Shown here piece after piece: positions 46,884 through 55,738 of a DNA stretch of 64,000 nucleotides. A model generated the notes under the pieces. It did not search any database. It was not told the DNA's origin and saw only the letters and a list, made by a program, of their open reading frames with translations. The DNA comes from Spiractinospora alimapuensis. Its GTDB lineage: Bacteria > Actinomycetota > Actinomycetes > Streptosporangiales > Streptosporangiaceae. Every line of letters starts with the position of its first letter. Position 1 is the stretch's first letter. Where the stretch lies: assembly GCF_018437505.1 (NCBI RefSeq), contig NZ_CP072467.1, positions 1,798,001-1,862,000 of the forward strand, in the 5' to 3' direction. A program made the translations under genes and the position numbers.

Positions 46884-47044
46884 GCGTGCCTCTCCTCGGG
46901 ATGGTGGTGTCGCCGCGCCGCCCAGGGGCTGACCCGGAGAACGGTCGGACTCAGTCTTAGCAGATTCTCCGCCCGAGGGCCTGGGCCCATACCGGACATC
47001 GTGCTGTCAGGATAGGGAGTGGGTGGAGAGACGAAGGGGGCGAC

Positions 47045-47731
47045 GTGGCCGAGTTCCGGATCACGACCGAGGACACGGACAGTCTCGACGCACGACAGCT
47101 CGCGACTGCCCTCGCTGAGGCTCAGGGGTGGCCTCGGGACCAATTGCGTGTCTGGCACAACGGTGCGCGCGAGGTCATCGTCACGGTCGACGAGACACTA
47201 CTGCACACCTCCCGGGCCGATCCGCTGCACGAGCCCGCGCATACCGGCAGTGCCCGCCACGACGCGTGCGAGTTGATCAAGATGCATCCGGCGGCGGCGA
47301 GCTCCTTGCGGCGGGTACCCTTCGAACTCCTCCGTGCGCAGGTCGACGGGTTCCTCCTCGCCGGCTGGACTCCCGCCGATGTCCTGCACGCCCTCAGCTA
47401 CACCCGGGCGGGGGTGCCGTGGGAACAACCCGCCGGCAGCACCGATGTGGAGTGGCTCCGCCACCGGCTGGCCGACTGGCGTCTCCCCGAGGGCGACATC
47501 GGTCCCTCACCCTCCCAGGAGGAGGCCGCGCTACGTGTGATCCACCGATCGGGGTTGCCCACCGGGATCGGACGTCCCCCAGAGGAACACCAACGCACCG
47601 GACGCGTGGCACGAGCGGACACGGTGCGCGCCGCGGCCGACGACGCCCGCCGCCTGATCCGGCTCAACACGCGCACGACCAGCGACACCCTGCAGCACCA
47701 GATGAGAACAGGGGACAACATCCGCCGGTAG
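47045..47731 (+). CDS. Unknown 228-residue protein
   Basis: GTG start 47045 with GAAGGGGG upstream. The protein has an N-terminal acidic region, a central helical segment (SSLRRVPFELLRAQVDGFLLAGWTPADVLHALSYTRAGVPW) and an arginine-rich C-terminus (ADTVRAAADDARRLIRLNTR). FLLAGWTPADVLHAL suggests a helix-turn-helix-like element but is not conclusive. No signal or membrane segment. Not recognised as a named family. Confidence 0.7.
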   Translation: MAEFRITTEDTDSLDARQLATALAEAQGWPRDQLRVWHNGAREVIVTVDETLLHTSRADPLHEPAHTGSARHDACELIKMHPAAASSLRRVPFELLRAQVDGFLLAGWTPADVLHALSYTRAGVPWEQPAGSTDVEWLRHRLADWRLPEGDIGPSPSQEEAALRVIHRSGLPTGIGRPPEEHQRTGRVARADTVRAAADDARRLIRLNTRTTSDTLQHQMRTGDNIRR

Positions 47732-48056
47732 GAACATTCCCCGACGCGATTCCCCAACGACGTTTCCCCGCCCGGCCAATCCTGGAGCCGATGCGGCCCC
47801 GCCGGTTGCCGCTGTTGGTGGTGGGCCACCCCAGGGTCAGTGGCTCGTGGGAGGCCCACCGGCGAAGTCCTGGATTCCGCCGCTCCGCACCGCCCGGGCG
47901 GCCCTCCGCCACCGTCGCGCCGACGTCCCGGGGCCGGTGTCGGACGGCGGGCGACGCAGCACGTCCGCCGTGCTCGGCGGCGGGGGCGGACCGATCCGTA
48001 CACGGCACCGGGAAAACACGAACTGACCACCCGTGCCCGGGTGACAGGATGGGCCC
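47732..48056. other. Intergenic region before the GST-like reductase gene
   Basis: About 325 bases with no credible gene on either strand. The promoter of the reductase gene presumably lies here, but no clear elements or repeats were found. Confidence 0.45.
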
Positions 48057-49034
48057 ATGAGTCCCGACACCGCTGACACGGAACCCAGGTCCTCGGGAGA
48101 ATTCGTACGCTCCCCCAACCACTTCGCGAGCCGGATCACCGCCGACGGCTCGTCCGGCTGGCCGGTGGAAGCGGGTCGCTACCGCCTCGTCGTCTCACAC
48201 GCCTGCCCCTGGGCCAATCGATCGGTCATCGTCCGCCGCCTACTCGGCCTGGAGGACGCGATCTCCCTGGCGGTCGCCGACCCGATCCAGGACGAGCGGA
48301 GCTGGCGGTTCACCCTGGACCCGGGAAACGTCGATCCGGTCCTCGGGATTCGGTTCCTCTCCGAGGCCTACTACGCCGCCAACCCCGACTACACCGGTGG
48401 GATCAGCGTCCCGGCGATCGTCGACGTCCCCAGCGGGAAACTGGTCACCAACGACTATCCGCGGATCAGTCTGGACCTGAGCACCGAGTGGAAGGCGTTC
48501 CAGCGGCCAGGTGCCCCCGACCTCTACCCCGAGGCACTGCGTTCCGAGATCGACGCGGTGAACGAGGGCGTCTTCACCGACGTGAACAACGGCGTCTACT
48601 TGGCGGGCCTGTCCCGCGGTCAGGAGGCGCACTCACGGGCCTACAGGCGCCTGTTCGACCGTCTGGACGCGTTGTCGGAACGCCTGGCCGACCAGCGTTA
48701 CCTCGTGGGTGACACCATCACCGAGGCCGACGTCCGGTTGTTCACCACGTTGGTCCGGTTCGACGCGGTGTACCACGGTCACTTCAAGTGCAACCGCTCC
48801 AAGCTCACCGAGATGCCGGTGTTGTGGGCCTACGCTCGGGACCTCTACCAGACACCCGGTTTCGGCGACACGGTCCACTTCGACCACATCAAGCGGCACT
48901 ACTACCAGGTACACACGCACATCAACCCCACCGGGGTCGTGCCGGAGGGGCCGGACCTCTCGGGTTGGGCCACGCCGCACGGGCGGGACTCGCTGGGGGG
49001 TCGCCCCTTCGGAGACGGAACTCCGCCGTCCTGA
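48057..49034 (+). CDS. Glutathionyl-hydroquinone-reductase-like (ECM4/YqjG) protein
   Basis: 325 residues. The thioredoxin-like half has the catalytic C50 in SHACPWANRSVIVRRLLGLED. The C-terminal helical half has LYPEALRSEIDAVNEGVFTDVNNGVYLAGLS, DQRYLVGDTITEADVRLFTTLVRFDAVYHGHFKCNRSKL and the HFDHIKRHYYQVHTHINPTG signature. In bacteria without glutathione, such as actinomycetes, these proteins are thought to work with mycothiol, reducing thiol-quinone adducts. It converges with the tctA gene 40 bp downstream. Confidence 0.92.
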   Translation: MSPDTADTEPRSSGEFVRSPNHFASRITADGSSGWPVEAGRYRLVVSHACPWANRSVIVRRLLGLEDAISLAVADPIQDERSWRFTLDPGNVDPVLGIRFLSEAYYAANPDYTGGISVPAIVDVPSGKLVTNDYPRISLDLSTEWKAFQRPGAPDLYPEALRSEIDAVNEGVFTDVNNGVYLAGLSRGQEAHSRAYRRLFDRLDALSERLADQRYLVGDTITEADVRLFTTLVRFDAVYHGHFKCNRSKLTEMPVLWAYARDLYQTPGFGDTVHFDHIKRHYYQVHTHINPTGVVPEGPDLSGWATPHGRDSLGGRPFGDGTPPS

Positions 49035-49074
49035 GGGGCGACCACTCCCTGCGGCCCAGCCAACCGCGCGTCGA

Positions 49075-50589
49075 CTAGTGCGCCGACGGGGCGGTCGTCC
49101 TCTGGCGCTTCTTTCGCGCGTTGCCGATCGCCCCGAGCGCGACGATCGCGACTCCCAACACGAGGAATGTCAGCGTGAGTGGGTCGACGAGCATCGATCC
49201 GAGTTCGCCGTTGTGCAACAGCAGCCCGCGACGGAAGTTGCGCTCCATCATGCTGCCGAGCACCAGGGCGATCACGAACAGCGTGGGTGACATCCCCACG
49301 AGTCTCATCACGTAGCCGATCGCGCCGAAGACCAGCACCATTCCCGCGTCCGCGATCGAGCTGTGCAGCGAGAACGCCGACAGGACCGCGATCGCGAGGA
49401 TGAGTGGGTAGAGGAACCGGGTCGGCACGTCCAGGATCTTCACGAACAACGAGATGAACGGCAGGTTGATCGCGACGAGCAGGACCGTGCTCAGGTAGAG
49501 GGACGCGATCACGATCCAGGCCAGGTCAGCGTTCTCGGTGAAGAACCCCGGACCGGGCTGCAGGCCGTAGGAGACCAGGAACGCCAGGAGCACGGCCGCG
49601 GTGCCGGAGCCCGGGATCCCCAACGACAGCAAGGGAACCATTGACCCGGTGGCGCCGGCGTTGTTCCCGGCCTCGGGAGCGGCGACCCCCTCGACCGCGC
49701 CCCTGCCGAACCGTTCTGGCGTCTTGGACAGCCGCTTCTCCATGGAGTAGGAGAAGAAGGACGCCAGTGTCGTACCCGGCCCGGGAAGCACACCGGCGAA
49801 GAATCCGGCCAGTGACCCGCGCAAGATGGGGCCGCGAATCCGTCGACGGTCCTCCTTGTTCGGCCAGAAGCCGCCGGTCGCCGCGACTCGGTCCTTGGTC
49901 CCACTGCTCCCGGGACGCATGTTCCAGAGAATCTCGCCAACGCCGTACAGACCGAGGATGGCGACGATCAGGTCGACACCCTCCAACAGGAAGTCCTGCC
50001 CGAAGGTGAACCGCTGCACCCCTGTCTGCAGGTCGATGCCGATGGTGCCGACGATGAGGCCCAGCCCCATCGCGAGCAACCCCTTGAGCGGCGAGTCACC
50101 GACGAGGGTCGAACTGAGCAACAGTGCGAAGACGATGACGCCGAAGAACGCACCGGGGCTGAAGGCCAGCGCCGCGCTCGCGAGGGGCATCGCCAGGAAC
50201 GTGAGGCCGATGATGGCGATCGAGCTGCCACAGAACGACGCGATCGCGGTCACCACCAGTGCGGTGCGGCCACGTCCCTGCCGTGCCATGGGATAACCGT
50301 CGACCGTGGTCATGATCGCGCCCGCGTCACCGGGGATGTTCAGCAGGATCGCGGCGACGCGCCCTCCGAACTCGGCCCCCAGGTAGATCGCGACCATCAT
50401 GACCAACGTCTGCTCCGCCGGCAGGATGAACGCCAGCGGGATCAGTAGCGCGATTGTGGTCGACGGACCGAGGCCCGGAATCACCCCGACCAGGGTCCCC
50501 GCCAGACACCCGATGGCGATGGCGAGGAGGATCGCGGGGTCGCTGAAGATGTCGGCGAAGCCCGACATCAGGAAGGAGAGTGAGTCCAT
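49075..50589 (-). CDS. tctA: Tripartite tricarboxylate transporter, large permease (TctA)
   Basis: 504 residues with about twelve spans. GTLVGVIPGLGPSTTIALLIPLAF near the start and NNAGATGSMVPLLSLGIPGSGTAAVLLAFLVSYGLQPGP in the middle are the TctA hallmarks, with IPGDAGAIMTTVDGYPMARQG between. It forms the main channel of a periplasmic-protein-dependent secondary transporter for citrate-like acids. It starts 5 bp from the tctB stop. Last gene of the tctCBA operon. Confidence 0.94.
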   Translation of the reverse strand: MDSLSFLMSGFADIFSDPAILLAIAIGCLAGTLVGVIPGLGPSTTIALLIPLAFILPAEQTLVMMVAIYLGAEFGGRVAAILLNIPGDAGAIMTTVDGYPMARQGRGRTALVVTAIASFCGSSIAIIGLTFLAMPLASAALAFSPGAFFGVIVFALLLSSTLVGDSPLKGLLAMGLGLIVGTIGIDLQTGVQRFTFGQDFLLEGVDLIVAILGLYGVGEILWNMRPGSSGTKDRVAATGGFWPNKEDRRRIRGPILRGSLAGFFAGVLPGPGTTLASFFSYSMEKRLSKTPERFGRGAVEGVAAPEAGNNAGATGSMVPLLSLGIPGSGTAAVLLAFLVSYGLQPGPGFFTENADLAWIVIASLYLSTVLLVAINLPFISLFVKILDVPTRFLYPLILAIAVLSAFSLHSSIADAGMVLVFGAIGYVMRLVGMSPTLFVIALVLGSMMERNFRRGLLLHNGELGSMLVDPLTLTFLVLGVAIVALGAIGNARKKRQRTTAPSAH

Positions 50590-50594
50590 GTCCC

Positions 50595-51302
50595 CTACAG
50601 ACCTCCGATCCCGAGCACGCCCGGTGGAAGGATCACGTTGAGCACCTCGCTGAAGAAGAGGTAGAAGACGAGGGCGGAGGCCAGGCCGAATCCGAGTGGG
50701 ACGAGCAGCCGCACGCCGCGGTACTGCCCGGGCTTACCGACGACGAACACCCCCACGGCGACGAACAGCGCCATGGCGGGCAGGAAGCCCAGGATCGTCA
50801 TCATGACCACGTAGGCGACGCAGAGGACCAGCATGATGACGTGCCGGTAGCGGCGCCAGCCGGCGTCGTCCTCGGTGGTGTCGGGGTCGGTGGACGCGCC
50901 GTCCGGTTCGGCGGTCTCCCGCGCGACAGCCACCGTCCCAGCCGGTGGCTCCCCCTCGAGCGTGGGTTCCCCGGCGTGCACCGACTCGGTCGACTCCCCG
51001 GTGCCCGTGCCCGCGGGTACGTCACCTTCGGGCCCGGGCGCGACGTCGTCGTCTCCGACGGAGGTGCCGTCATCCACCGGCGCGCGCCAGATGGCGACCG
51101 CCTGCTGGATCGAGTAGGCGACGCCGAGCACGAGCAACGCCACACCCAGGAAGTAGGGAAACGTCCTGAGCGCGCCGTCGTCCGGCCCACCGCTCATGGG
51201 GCTCTCGATCATGGAGGTGGCCAGCAGGTAGCCACCGGAGAGAACGATCGCGAAGAGTCCCAGCGCGAGGTTCTTCTTCTCCTGCGGCCACTCAGTCCTC
51301 AT
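50595..51302 (-). CDS. tctB: Tripartite tricarboxylate transporter, small permease (TctB)
   Basis: 235 residues. The first span (LALGLFAIVLSGGYLLATSM), a second span around residues 55-75, and two late spans form the usual four-helix TctB. A 70-residue acidic, glycine/threonine-rich linker (residues about 78-150) is much longer than typical. It overlaps the tctC stop by 11 bases. Confidence 0.88.
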   Translation of the reverse strand: MRTEWPQEKKNLALGLFAIVLSGGYLLATSMIESPMSGGPDDGALRTFPYFLGVALLVLGVAYSIQQAVAIWRAPVDDGTSVGDDDVAPGPEGDVPAGTGTGESTESVHAGEPTLEGEPPAGTVAVARETAEPDGASTDPDTTEDDAGWRRYRHVIMLVLCVAYVVMMTILGFLPAMALFVAVGVFVVGKPGQYRGVRLLVPLGFGLASALVFYLFFSEVLNVILPPGVLGIGGL

Positions 51303-52302
51303 CGCCGTCCAACACCGCCTCGGCCTCGGCCCGTTGCGTCGCGATGGTCTCGGCGAACTCGTCGGGTCCCTCGAAGTCGGTCGTCAGCTCGTACTGGGTG
51401 ACGAGTTCATCCCACTTGTCGGTCTGGGTCACGCTCTCCAGGGTTTCCACCCACCAGTCCAGGGTGTCCTCGGGCATGTCGGCCGGACCGAACACGCCGC
51501 GCCAGTGGTCGACGCTGTAGTCGAGCTCCATGTCGTTCCAGGTGGGGATATCCGCCAACTCGTCGGGAACGGTCTCGTCCGCGCTCGCGCTCAGCGCGAG
51601 CAACCGCACCTCGCCCGCCTCCACCTGGTCGGCGACCTCGGAGTAGCCGGTGGACGCGATGTCCACGTGCCCCCCAACGAGGTTCGCGGTGAGGTCACCG
51701 CCCTCCTCGAAGACCACGATGTTGAGGTCGTCAGGGTCCTCGACGCCGGCTTCCTCGGCCGGACGCACGATGTTGAACTGGTCGTTCGAAGGGAGTGTCC
51801 CCACCCCGAACGACACACTGCCCGGTTCCTCCGCGAGCTCGTCCAGCACGTCCTCGGCCGACTCCCACTCCGAGTCCGCGGGGACCGCCCACACCAGGTA
51901 CTCGGTGGTCAGCTTCGCGATCGCGGTGAAGCTCTCCTCGTCCATGTCGGTGGTTCCGGTCAGGTGACTGAGGAACACCCGGTTGGACTCGACCACCACG
52001 CTGCGTCCGTCGTTGGGCCGGTTCAGCACCGCCGTTCGCGCCGGGTTCCCGCCGCCACCGCCGATGTTCTCGATCCGCGGCGTCACGGGCGAGAGGTCCT
52101 CCTCGTCCATCAAGGACTGTTCGACCATCCGTGCCTGGATGTCGAGACCTCCGCCCGACTCTCCCGCGGCGATCAGGGTGAGGTCGCCGCCGGCGGGGAA
52201 GTCGCTGTCGGCACCGCCGACACCCTCCGAACACGCGGTCAGGCCCGTGAGCGCGAACGCCGAAACGGTCGCGCCGGCTGACATGAGGATCCTTCTGTTC
52301 AT
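51292..52302 (-). CDS. tctC: Tripartite tricarboxylate transporter, substrate-binding lipoprotein (TctC)
   Basis: 336 residues with lipobox LTGLTAC at the N-terminus, then the Bug/TctC fold: LTLIAAGESGGGLDIQARMVEQ, NIGGGGGNPARTAVLN, and SFGVGTLPSNDQFNIV. It captures the organic-acid substrate. ATG 52302 has GGAG just upstream and puts the signal peptide at residue 1. An operator-like site lies 92 bases upstream. Confidence 0.92.
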   Translation of the reverse strand: MNRRILMSAGATVSAFALTGLTACSEGVGGADSDFPAGGDLTLIAAGESGGGLDIQARMVEQSLMDEEDLSPVTPRIENIGGGGGNPARTAVLNRPNDGRSVVVESNRVFLSHLTGTTDMDEESFTAIAKLTTEYLVWAVPADSEWESAEDVLDELAEEPGSVSFGVGTLPSNDQFNIVRPAEEAGVEDPDDLNIVVFEEGGDLTANLVGGHVDIASTGYSEVADQVEAGEVRLLALSASADETVPDELADIPTWNDMELDYSVDHWRGVFGPADMPEDTLDWWVETLESVTQTDKWDELVTQYELTTDFEGPDEFAETIATQRAEAEAVLDGDED

Positions 52303-52393
52303 CTGGGCTCCGATCATCAGTGCGGGGACACGCGGATCCACACCGTGGTGCTGGGGTGTGCGCACGGAGCTGAGGTCGCTGGGGGCAACCCGC

Positions 52394-52409
52394 GTGCATA
52401 CAAGTAGAC
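52394..52409 (-). promoter_or_regulatory. Operator site 1 upstream of tctC
   Basis: On the minus strand it reads GTCTACTTGTATGCAC. This differs from site 3 (GTCGACTTGTATACAC) at two positions only. It lies about 90 bp before the tctC start. Part of a set of three, probably bound by the GntR protein at 53671-54357. Confidence 0.65.
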
Positions 52410-52630
52410 ATCAGAATCAACCCAAGGTCGTGGCCGTGTCAAGAGTCACGTCTGAATCGAACACATCTCCCGACGCACGGACCATCGCGAACACCGTGCG
52501 GCAGAACACCCCTGACCGGCGCCAACGAAAGCCCCTCACGACACCGGACCACCGACGCATCAGGGACTCCCGCCCACGTGCAGCCGAGTCCCAACACGTA
52601 CGGAACCAGCGACGACACTCCACGTCGCAT
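52410..52630. other. Intergenic region between tctC and the lyase gene
   Basis: Roughly 220 bases lying between operator sites 1 and 2 and containing the divergent promoters. No gene, hairpin or other repeat was identified in it. Confidence 0.45.
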
Positions 52631-52650
52631 TTGTGTATACATGTATGGTC
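52631..52650 (+). promoter_or_regulatory. Operator site 2 upstream of the lyase gene
   Basis: TTGTGTATACATGTATGGTC contains the palindrome TGTATACA. Its reverse complement carries ACATGTATACAC, matching ACTTGTATACAC of site 3 in 11 of 12 positions. It lies about 80 bp before the lyase ATG, the zone expected for a repressor or activator. Confidence 0.65.
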
Positions 52651-52727
52651 AGGATGACGGTTGGTGCGCACCAGGCTGTCGACGAGTCCCCCGCTGATCG
52701 CGACGAGGAACCGAAAGGTCATCACCG

Positions 52728-53597
52728 ATGCCAGAAACCGAGGCCCCCACACCGACGCGTCTCCTGCGGGAACGGCTCGAGCACGGGCCGCTCCTGGTCG
52801 TCCCCGGGGCGGCGAACGCCCTGGCCGCGCGGGTCATCCAGGACACGGGATTCGAGGCGGTTTACGTGACCGGCGCGGGCGTGGCCAACACCTTCCTCGG
52901 CGCGCCCGACGTCGGTCTGGTGACACTCACCGAGGTCGCCATGCACGTCGAGGCGATCCGGGACGCGGTCGACCTCCCCCTGATCGTCGACGCCGACACC
53001 GGGTTCGGCAACCCGCTGAACGTCCGGCGCACGATGCGGGTCCTCGAACGGGCGGGCGCCAGCGCCATCCAGCTCGAGGACCAGACGAGTCCCAAACGCT
53101 GTGGACACTTCGAGGGCAAGGAGGTGATCAGTGTCGCGGAGATGGAGCACAAGATCACCGCCGCCGCCGAGGCTCGCGACCGAGGAACGCTCATCATCGC
53201 CCGCACCGACGCCTACCCCATCGAGGGCTTCGACGGTGCCGTGGAGCGATGCCAACGCTACGCGGGGGCGGGGGCGGACGTCACCTTCCTGGAGGCTCCC
53301 CGCACCAAGGAGGAAGTCCTGGCCGTCCCCGCACGGGTGAACGTTCCCCAGGTCGTCAACTTCGTCGAGGGCGGAAAGACGCCCTACGTACCCCTCGAGG
53401 AACTGGAGTCCTTCGGTATCGCGCTGTTCGCCAACGTGGCCCTCCAGGGCGCCATTCTGGGCATGCAGAACGCGCTGAGCACTCTGCGCACCGCAGGACT
53501 GGGTGAGGAGATCCGGCCGACCCTCGCCCCCTGGACGGAGAGGCAGCGCATCGTCGCCAAACCGGAGTTCGACGCGCTCGAGCGACGCTACTCCTAG
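52728..53597 (+). CDS. Isocitrate lyase/PEP-mutase family enzyme
   Basis: 289 residues, a complete single-domain member: VVPGAANALAARVIQDTGFEAVYVTGAGVAN, the metal site LIVDADTGFGNPLNV (DADTG), IQLEDQTSPKRCGHFEGKEVI with the active-site KRCGH loop, and IIARTDA. The family includes 2-methylisocitrate lyase, dimethylmalate lyase, oxaloacetate decarboxylase and carboxyphosphonoenolpyruvate mutase. The KRCGH loop favours a C-C bond lyase. Divergent from tctCBA, so it likely cleaves the imported acid. ATG start has GAACCGAAAGG upstream. Confidence 0.88.
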   Translation: MPETEAPTPTRLLRERLEHGPLLVVPGAANALAARVIQDTGFEAVYVTGAGVANTFLGAPDVGLVTLTEVAMHVEAIRDAVDLPLIVDADTGFGNPLNVRRTMRVLERAGASAIQLEDQTSPKRCGHFEGKEVISVAEMEHKITAAAEARDRGTLIIARTDAYPIEGFDGAVERCQRYAGAGADVTFLEAPRTKEEVLAVPARVNVPQVVNFVEGGKTPYVPLEELESFGIALFANVALQGAILGMQNALSTLRTAGLGEEIRPTLAPWTERQRIVAKPEFDALERRYS

Positions 53598-53645
53598 GCG
53601 ACCCGAGCGGCCTGCCGCGTCGACGCATAATCTCCGCGGTGACCA

Positions 53646-53673
53646 TAAGGGGTGGGCCTCGGCCCGCCCCTTA
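53646..53673. terminator. Bidirectional terminator between the lyase and GntR genes
   Basis: 53646-53658 pairs with 53661-53673 (13 bp with one T-G pair) around a two-base loop. The right end contains the TAA stop of the GntR gene. It serves the two convergent genes. Confidence 0.7.
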
Positions 53674-54357
53674 CTCGTCTGTCGCCCCGTCAGACGACGG
53701 GGCGAGCCGCTCACCCGCCGACGTCAGCGCTTCGGCACAGGCGCTCTCGACGTGGAGACGCATCTGGTACTCGGCGCTGGCGCCGGACCGCGCCGCGATG
53801 GCCTCGAAGATGGCCCGGTGCTCCACGATCGCGGCCCGCCGCCGCCCCTGGCTCTGTGTGGTCAGGTTCCGGTAACGCTGGATATGGCCACGGATCTGTT
53901 GGAGCAGTTGTGAGACGCGGCGGTTCCCGGCGATGCGCGCGAGCGCGGCGTGGAACTCCGAGCCCAGGCGCACGACCTCACCCGCGTGTTCGATGAGTAG
54001 GGACATCTTCTCCATCAGGTCCCGGAGTTCGGTGATGTCCCGCTCGGTCGCGTTCTCGGCGGCCTCCCGAGCGATGACCCCCTCCAGCACGGAGCGCACG
54101 GTGTAGAGCTCACGCAGGTCGTCGGGGTCCAGGCTCCGGACGAACATCCCACCGGTGGGTCCCTGTTCGATAAGGTCCTCGCTGAGGACCCGGTTGAGCC
54201 CTTCCCGGACGGGGGTCCTGCTCACACCGAGGTCCGCGGCGAGCTCCACCTCACTTAGCCTGGTTCCCGGCGCCAGCGCGAGGGAGATGATCTGATCTCG
54301 GAGATGCTGGTAGACGAACTGTGCTCCAGAGATGCGCCGTGCCCCAGCTCCCGCCAT
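53671..54357 (-). CDS. GntR family (FCD-type) transcriptional regulator of the tct module
   Basis: 228 residues. Winged helix: FVYQHLRDQIISLALAPGTRLSEVELAADLGVSRTPVREGLNRVL. FCD domain: RSVLEGVIAREAAENA, LGSEFHAALARIAGNRR, and EHRAIFEAIAARSGASAEYQMRLHV with the usual D/H/H metal ligands only partly visible. Likely senses an organic acid. An operator-like site lies 140 bp upstream of its start and matches two sites beside tctC and the lyase gene, so autoregulation plus control of both targets is probable. Confidence 0.9.
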   Translation of the reverse strand: MAGAGARRISGAQFVYQHLRDQIISLALAPGTRLSEVELAADLGVSRTPVREGLNRVLSEDLIEQGPTGGMFVRSLDPDDLRELYTVRSVLEGVIAREAAENATERDITELRDLMEKMSLLIEHAGEVVRLGSEFHAALARIAGNRRVSQLLQQIRGHIQRYRNLTTQSQGRRRAAIVEHRAIFEAIAARSGASAEYQMRLHVESACAEALTSAGERLAPSSDGATDE

Positions 54358-54497
54358 GGATGTTCGCCCTTCGATCCGTGCCGCTCATCACGCGAACCGT
54401 CCGGAATCCCGAGCCCGGGCCGGTGGGGTCCTCGGACCGCAGGGACCTCGACTTCCGTAGTGGCCGCGTCCCAAGTCAGCGTGTGCCTCGCACTGGT

Positions 54498-54514
54498 GTC
54501 GACTTGTATACACC
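54498..54514 (-). promoter_or_regulatory. Operator site 3 upstream of the GntR gene
   Basis: GTCGACTTGTATACACC on the + strand shares ACTTGTATRCAC with sites 1 and 2. Its position upstream of the GntR start fits autoregulation. Symmetry centres on TGTATACA. Confidence 0.65.
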
Positions 54515-54664
54515 CCCCACTGTAGTCGCCCGTCCCACCCGGCGCGCGACTTTGGCCGCGACCGGACGCCCCGACCTCACCCGAACGACGACGTGAGTGT
54601 GGCGCCCGGCCCGTGGCCACGCGGAACTCCGGACATCGTCGACCAAGACGACGGCACTTCTGAC
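54515..54664. other. Short gap between the GntR promoter and the CoxG-like gene
   Basis: No coding frame or repeat is visible. The CoxG-like gene on the minus strand ends at 54665, so this stretch separates its 3' end from the regulator's upstream region. Confidence 0.4.
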
Positions 54665-55738
54665 TCAGATGATCACCAGAACGATCACGATGACGATGAG
54701 GACCGCGATGATGGCGATCGGCACCAGGGAACGTGTGACCGACTCCCCCGCGGTGTGCACCAGGTCGATCGGTTCGGGCTCCGGTGAGTCGATCTTGCGC
54801 CTCCGCGTCGCGTCGTCGGTGTCCGTGCCCTCACCACGTGGAGGCTCCGTACCCGACTGATCGGACCCGGTGGAGGACTCCTCCTCCAGCTCCTCCGGCG
54901 TTGGCTCTCGCTCCGACTCGGTCGCCCCGTCTGGTTCGGCCTCCGCACCGGAGGGGGGCGTCTCACCGGACGCCGCGTCTCCCCGCTCCTGGTCCGTCTC
55001 GCCACGCTCCGCGGCCGATTCCGTCGGGCCGATCGTCTCCCCGCTGGTCGGGGACTCCGGAGTCTTCGCCGCGGCCGACGCGGCGCTCTCCTCGCCCGGG
55101 TCCCCCGGTTCCGCGGGTTCCGTCGGCCGTCCGGGGGGCGAAGTCGCGGTGGGGGGCACGGTGGTGTCGGCCGTGGTGTCCACCGACCGGTCAGGCTCGT
55201 CGGGCCCAGTTGCGTCCTCCACCGGCGCTCCTGCCGCCGGAGCGCTCGCGGCGGCCACGGCGTCTCCCGCACCGGCGTTTGGAGGTCCCGACTCCTGGAG
55301 TCGGGACTCCAGGCACTCCGCGAACTGGGTCAACAGCTTCGTGCTCACGTCGGCCACCGCGCTTCGGCCGAACTGGGCGATCTTTCCCGAGATCGTGAGG
55401 TCCGTGGAGACCGAGACAGCCGTCGATCCCGGCGTCTCGCCCGGCGTGAGCCGCGCGGTGATGGTCGCGGACGCGATCCCCTTGCCACCGGTGTCCTTTC
55501 CGCGCGCGTTGATCACCGCACGGTGGTCCTCGGCGTCACGTTCCTGGAACGACGCCTCACCACGGAACCGGGTTTGGATCGGACCGAGCCGCACGCGGAC
55601 CTCCCCATAGTAGGTCTCGTCCTCGACCTCCGTGAGCCGCGCCCCGGGCATGCACGGTGCGATCCTCTCCAGATCGGTCAGCAGGTCCCACGCTTGGTCG
55701 ATGGGGCGACTGACACTGAACGTGTTCTCAATGATCAT
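54665..55738 (-). CDS. Membrane-anchored CoxG-like (SRPBCC) protein
   Basis: 357 residues in three parts. Residues 1-150 are the CoxG/SRPBCC domain: IIENTFSVSRPIDQAWDLLTDLERIAPCMPGA, YYGEVRVRLGPIQTRFRGEASF, and ADVSTKLLTQFAECLESRL. About residues 155-325 are a disordered acidic linker rich in P, E, T, S and D. The end is a membrane span (SLVPIAIIAVLIVIVIVLVII). CoxG is linked with carbon monoxide dehydrogenase maturation or membrane attachment, but no coxLMS genes are in the window. ATG 55738 is chosen because it starts the SRPBCC domain. The upstream open frame is not protein-like. Confidence 0.83.
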   Translation of the reverse strand: MIIENTFSVSRPIDQAWDLLTDLERIAPCMPGARLTEVEDETYYGEVRVRLGPIQTRFRGEASFQERDAEDHRAVINARGKDTGGKGIASATITARLTPGETPGSTAVSVSTDLTISGKIAQFGRSAVADVSTKLLTQFAECLESRLQESGPPNAGAGDAVAAASAPAAGAPVEDATGPDEPDRSVDTTADTTVPPTATSPPGRPTEPAEPGDPGEESAASAAAKTPESPTSGETIGPTESAAERGETDQERGDAASGETPPSGAEAEPDGATESEREPTPEELEEESSTGSDQSGTEPPRGEGTDTDDATRRRKIDSPEPEPIDLVHTAGESVTRSLVPIAIIAVLIVIVIVLVII

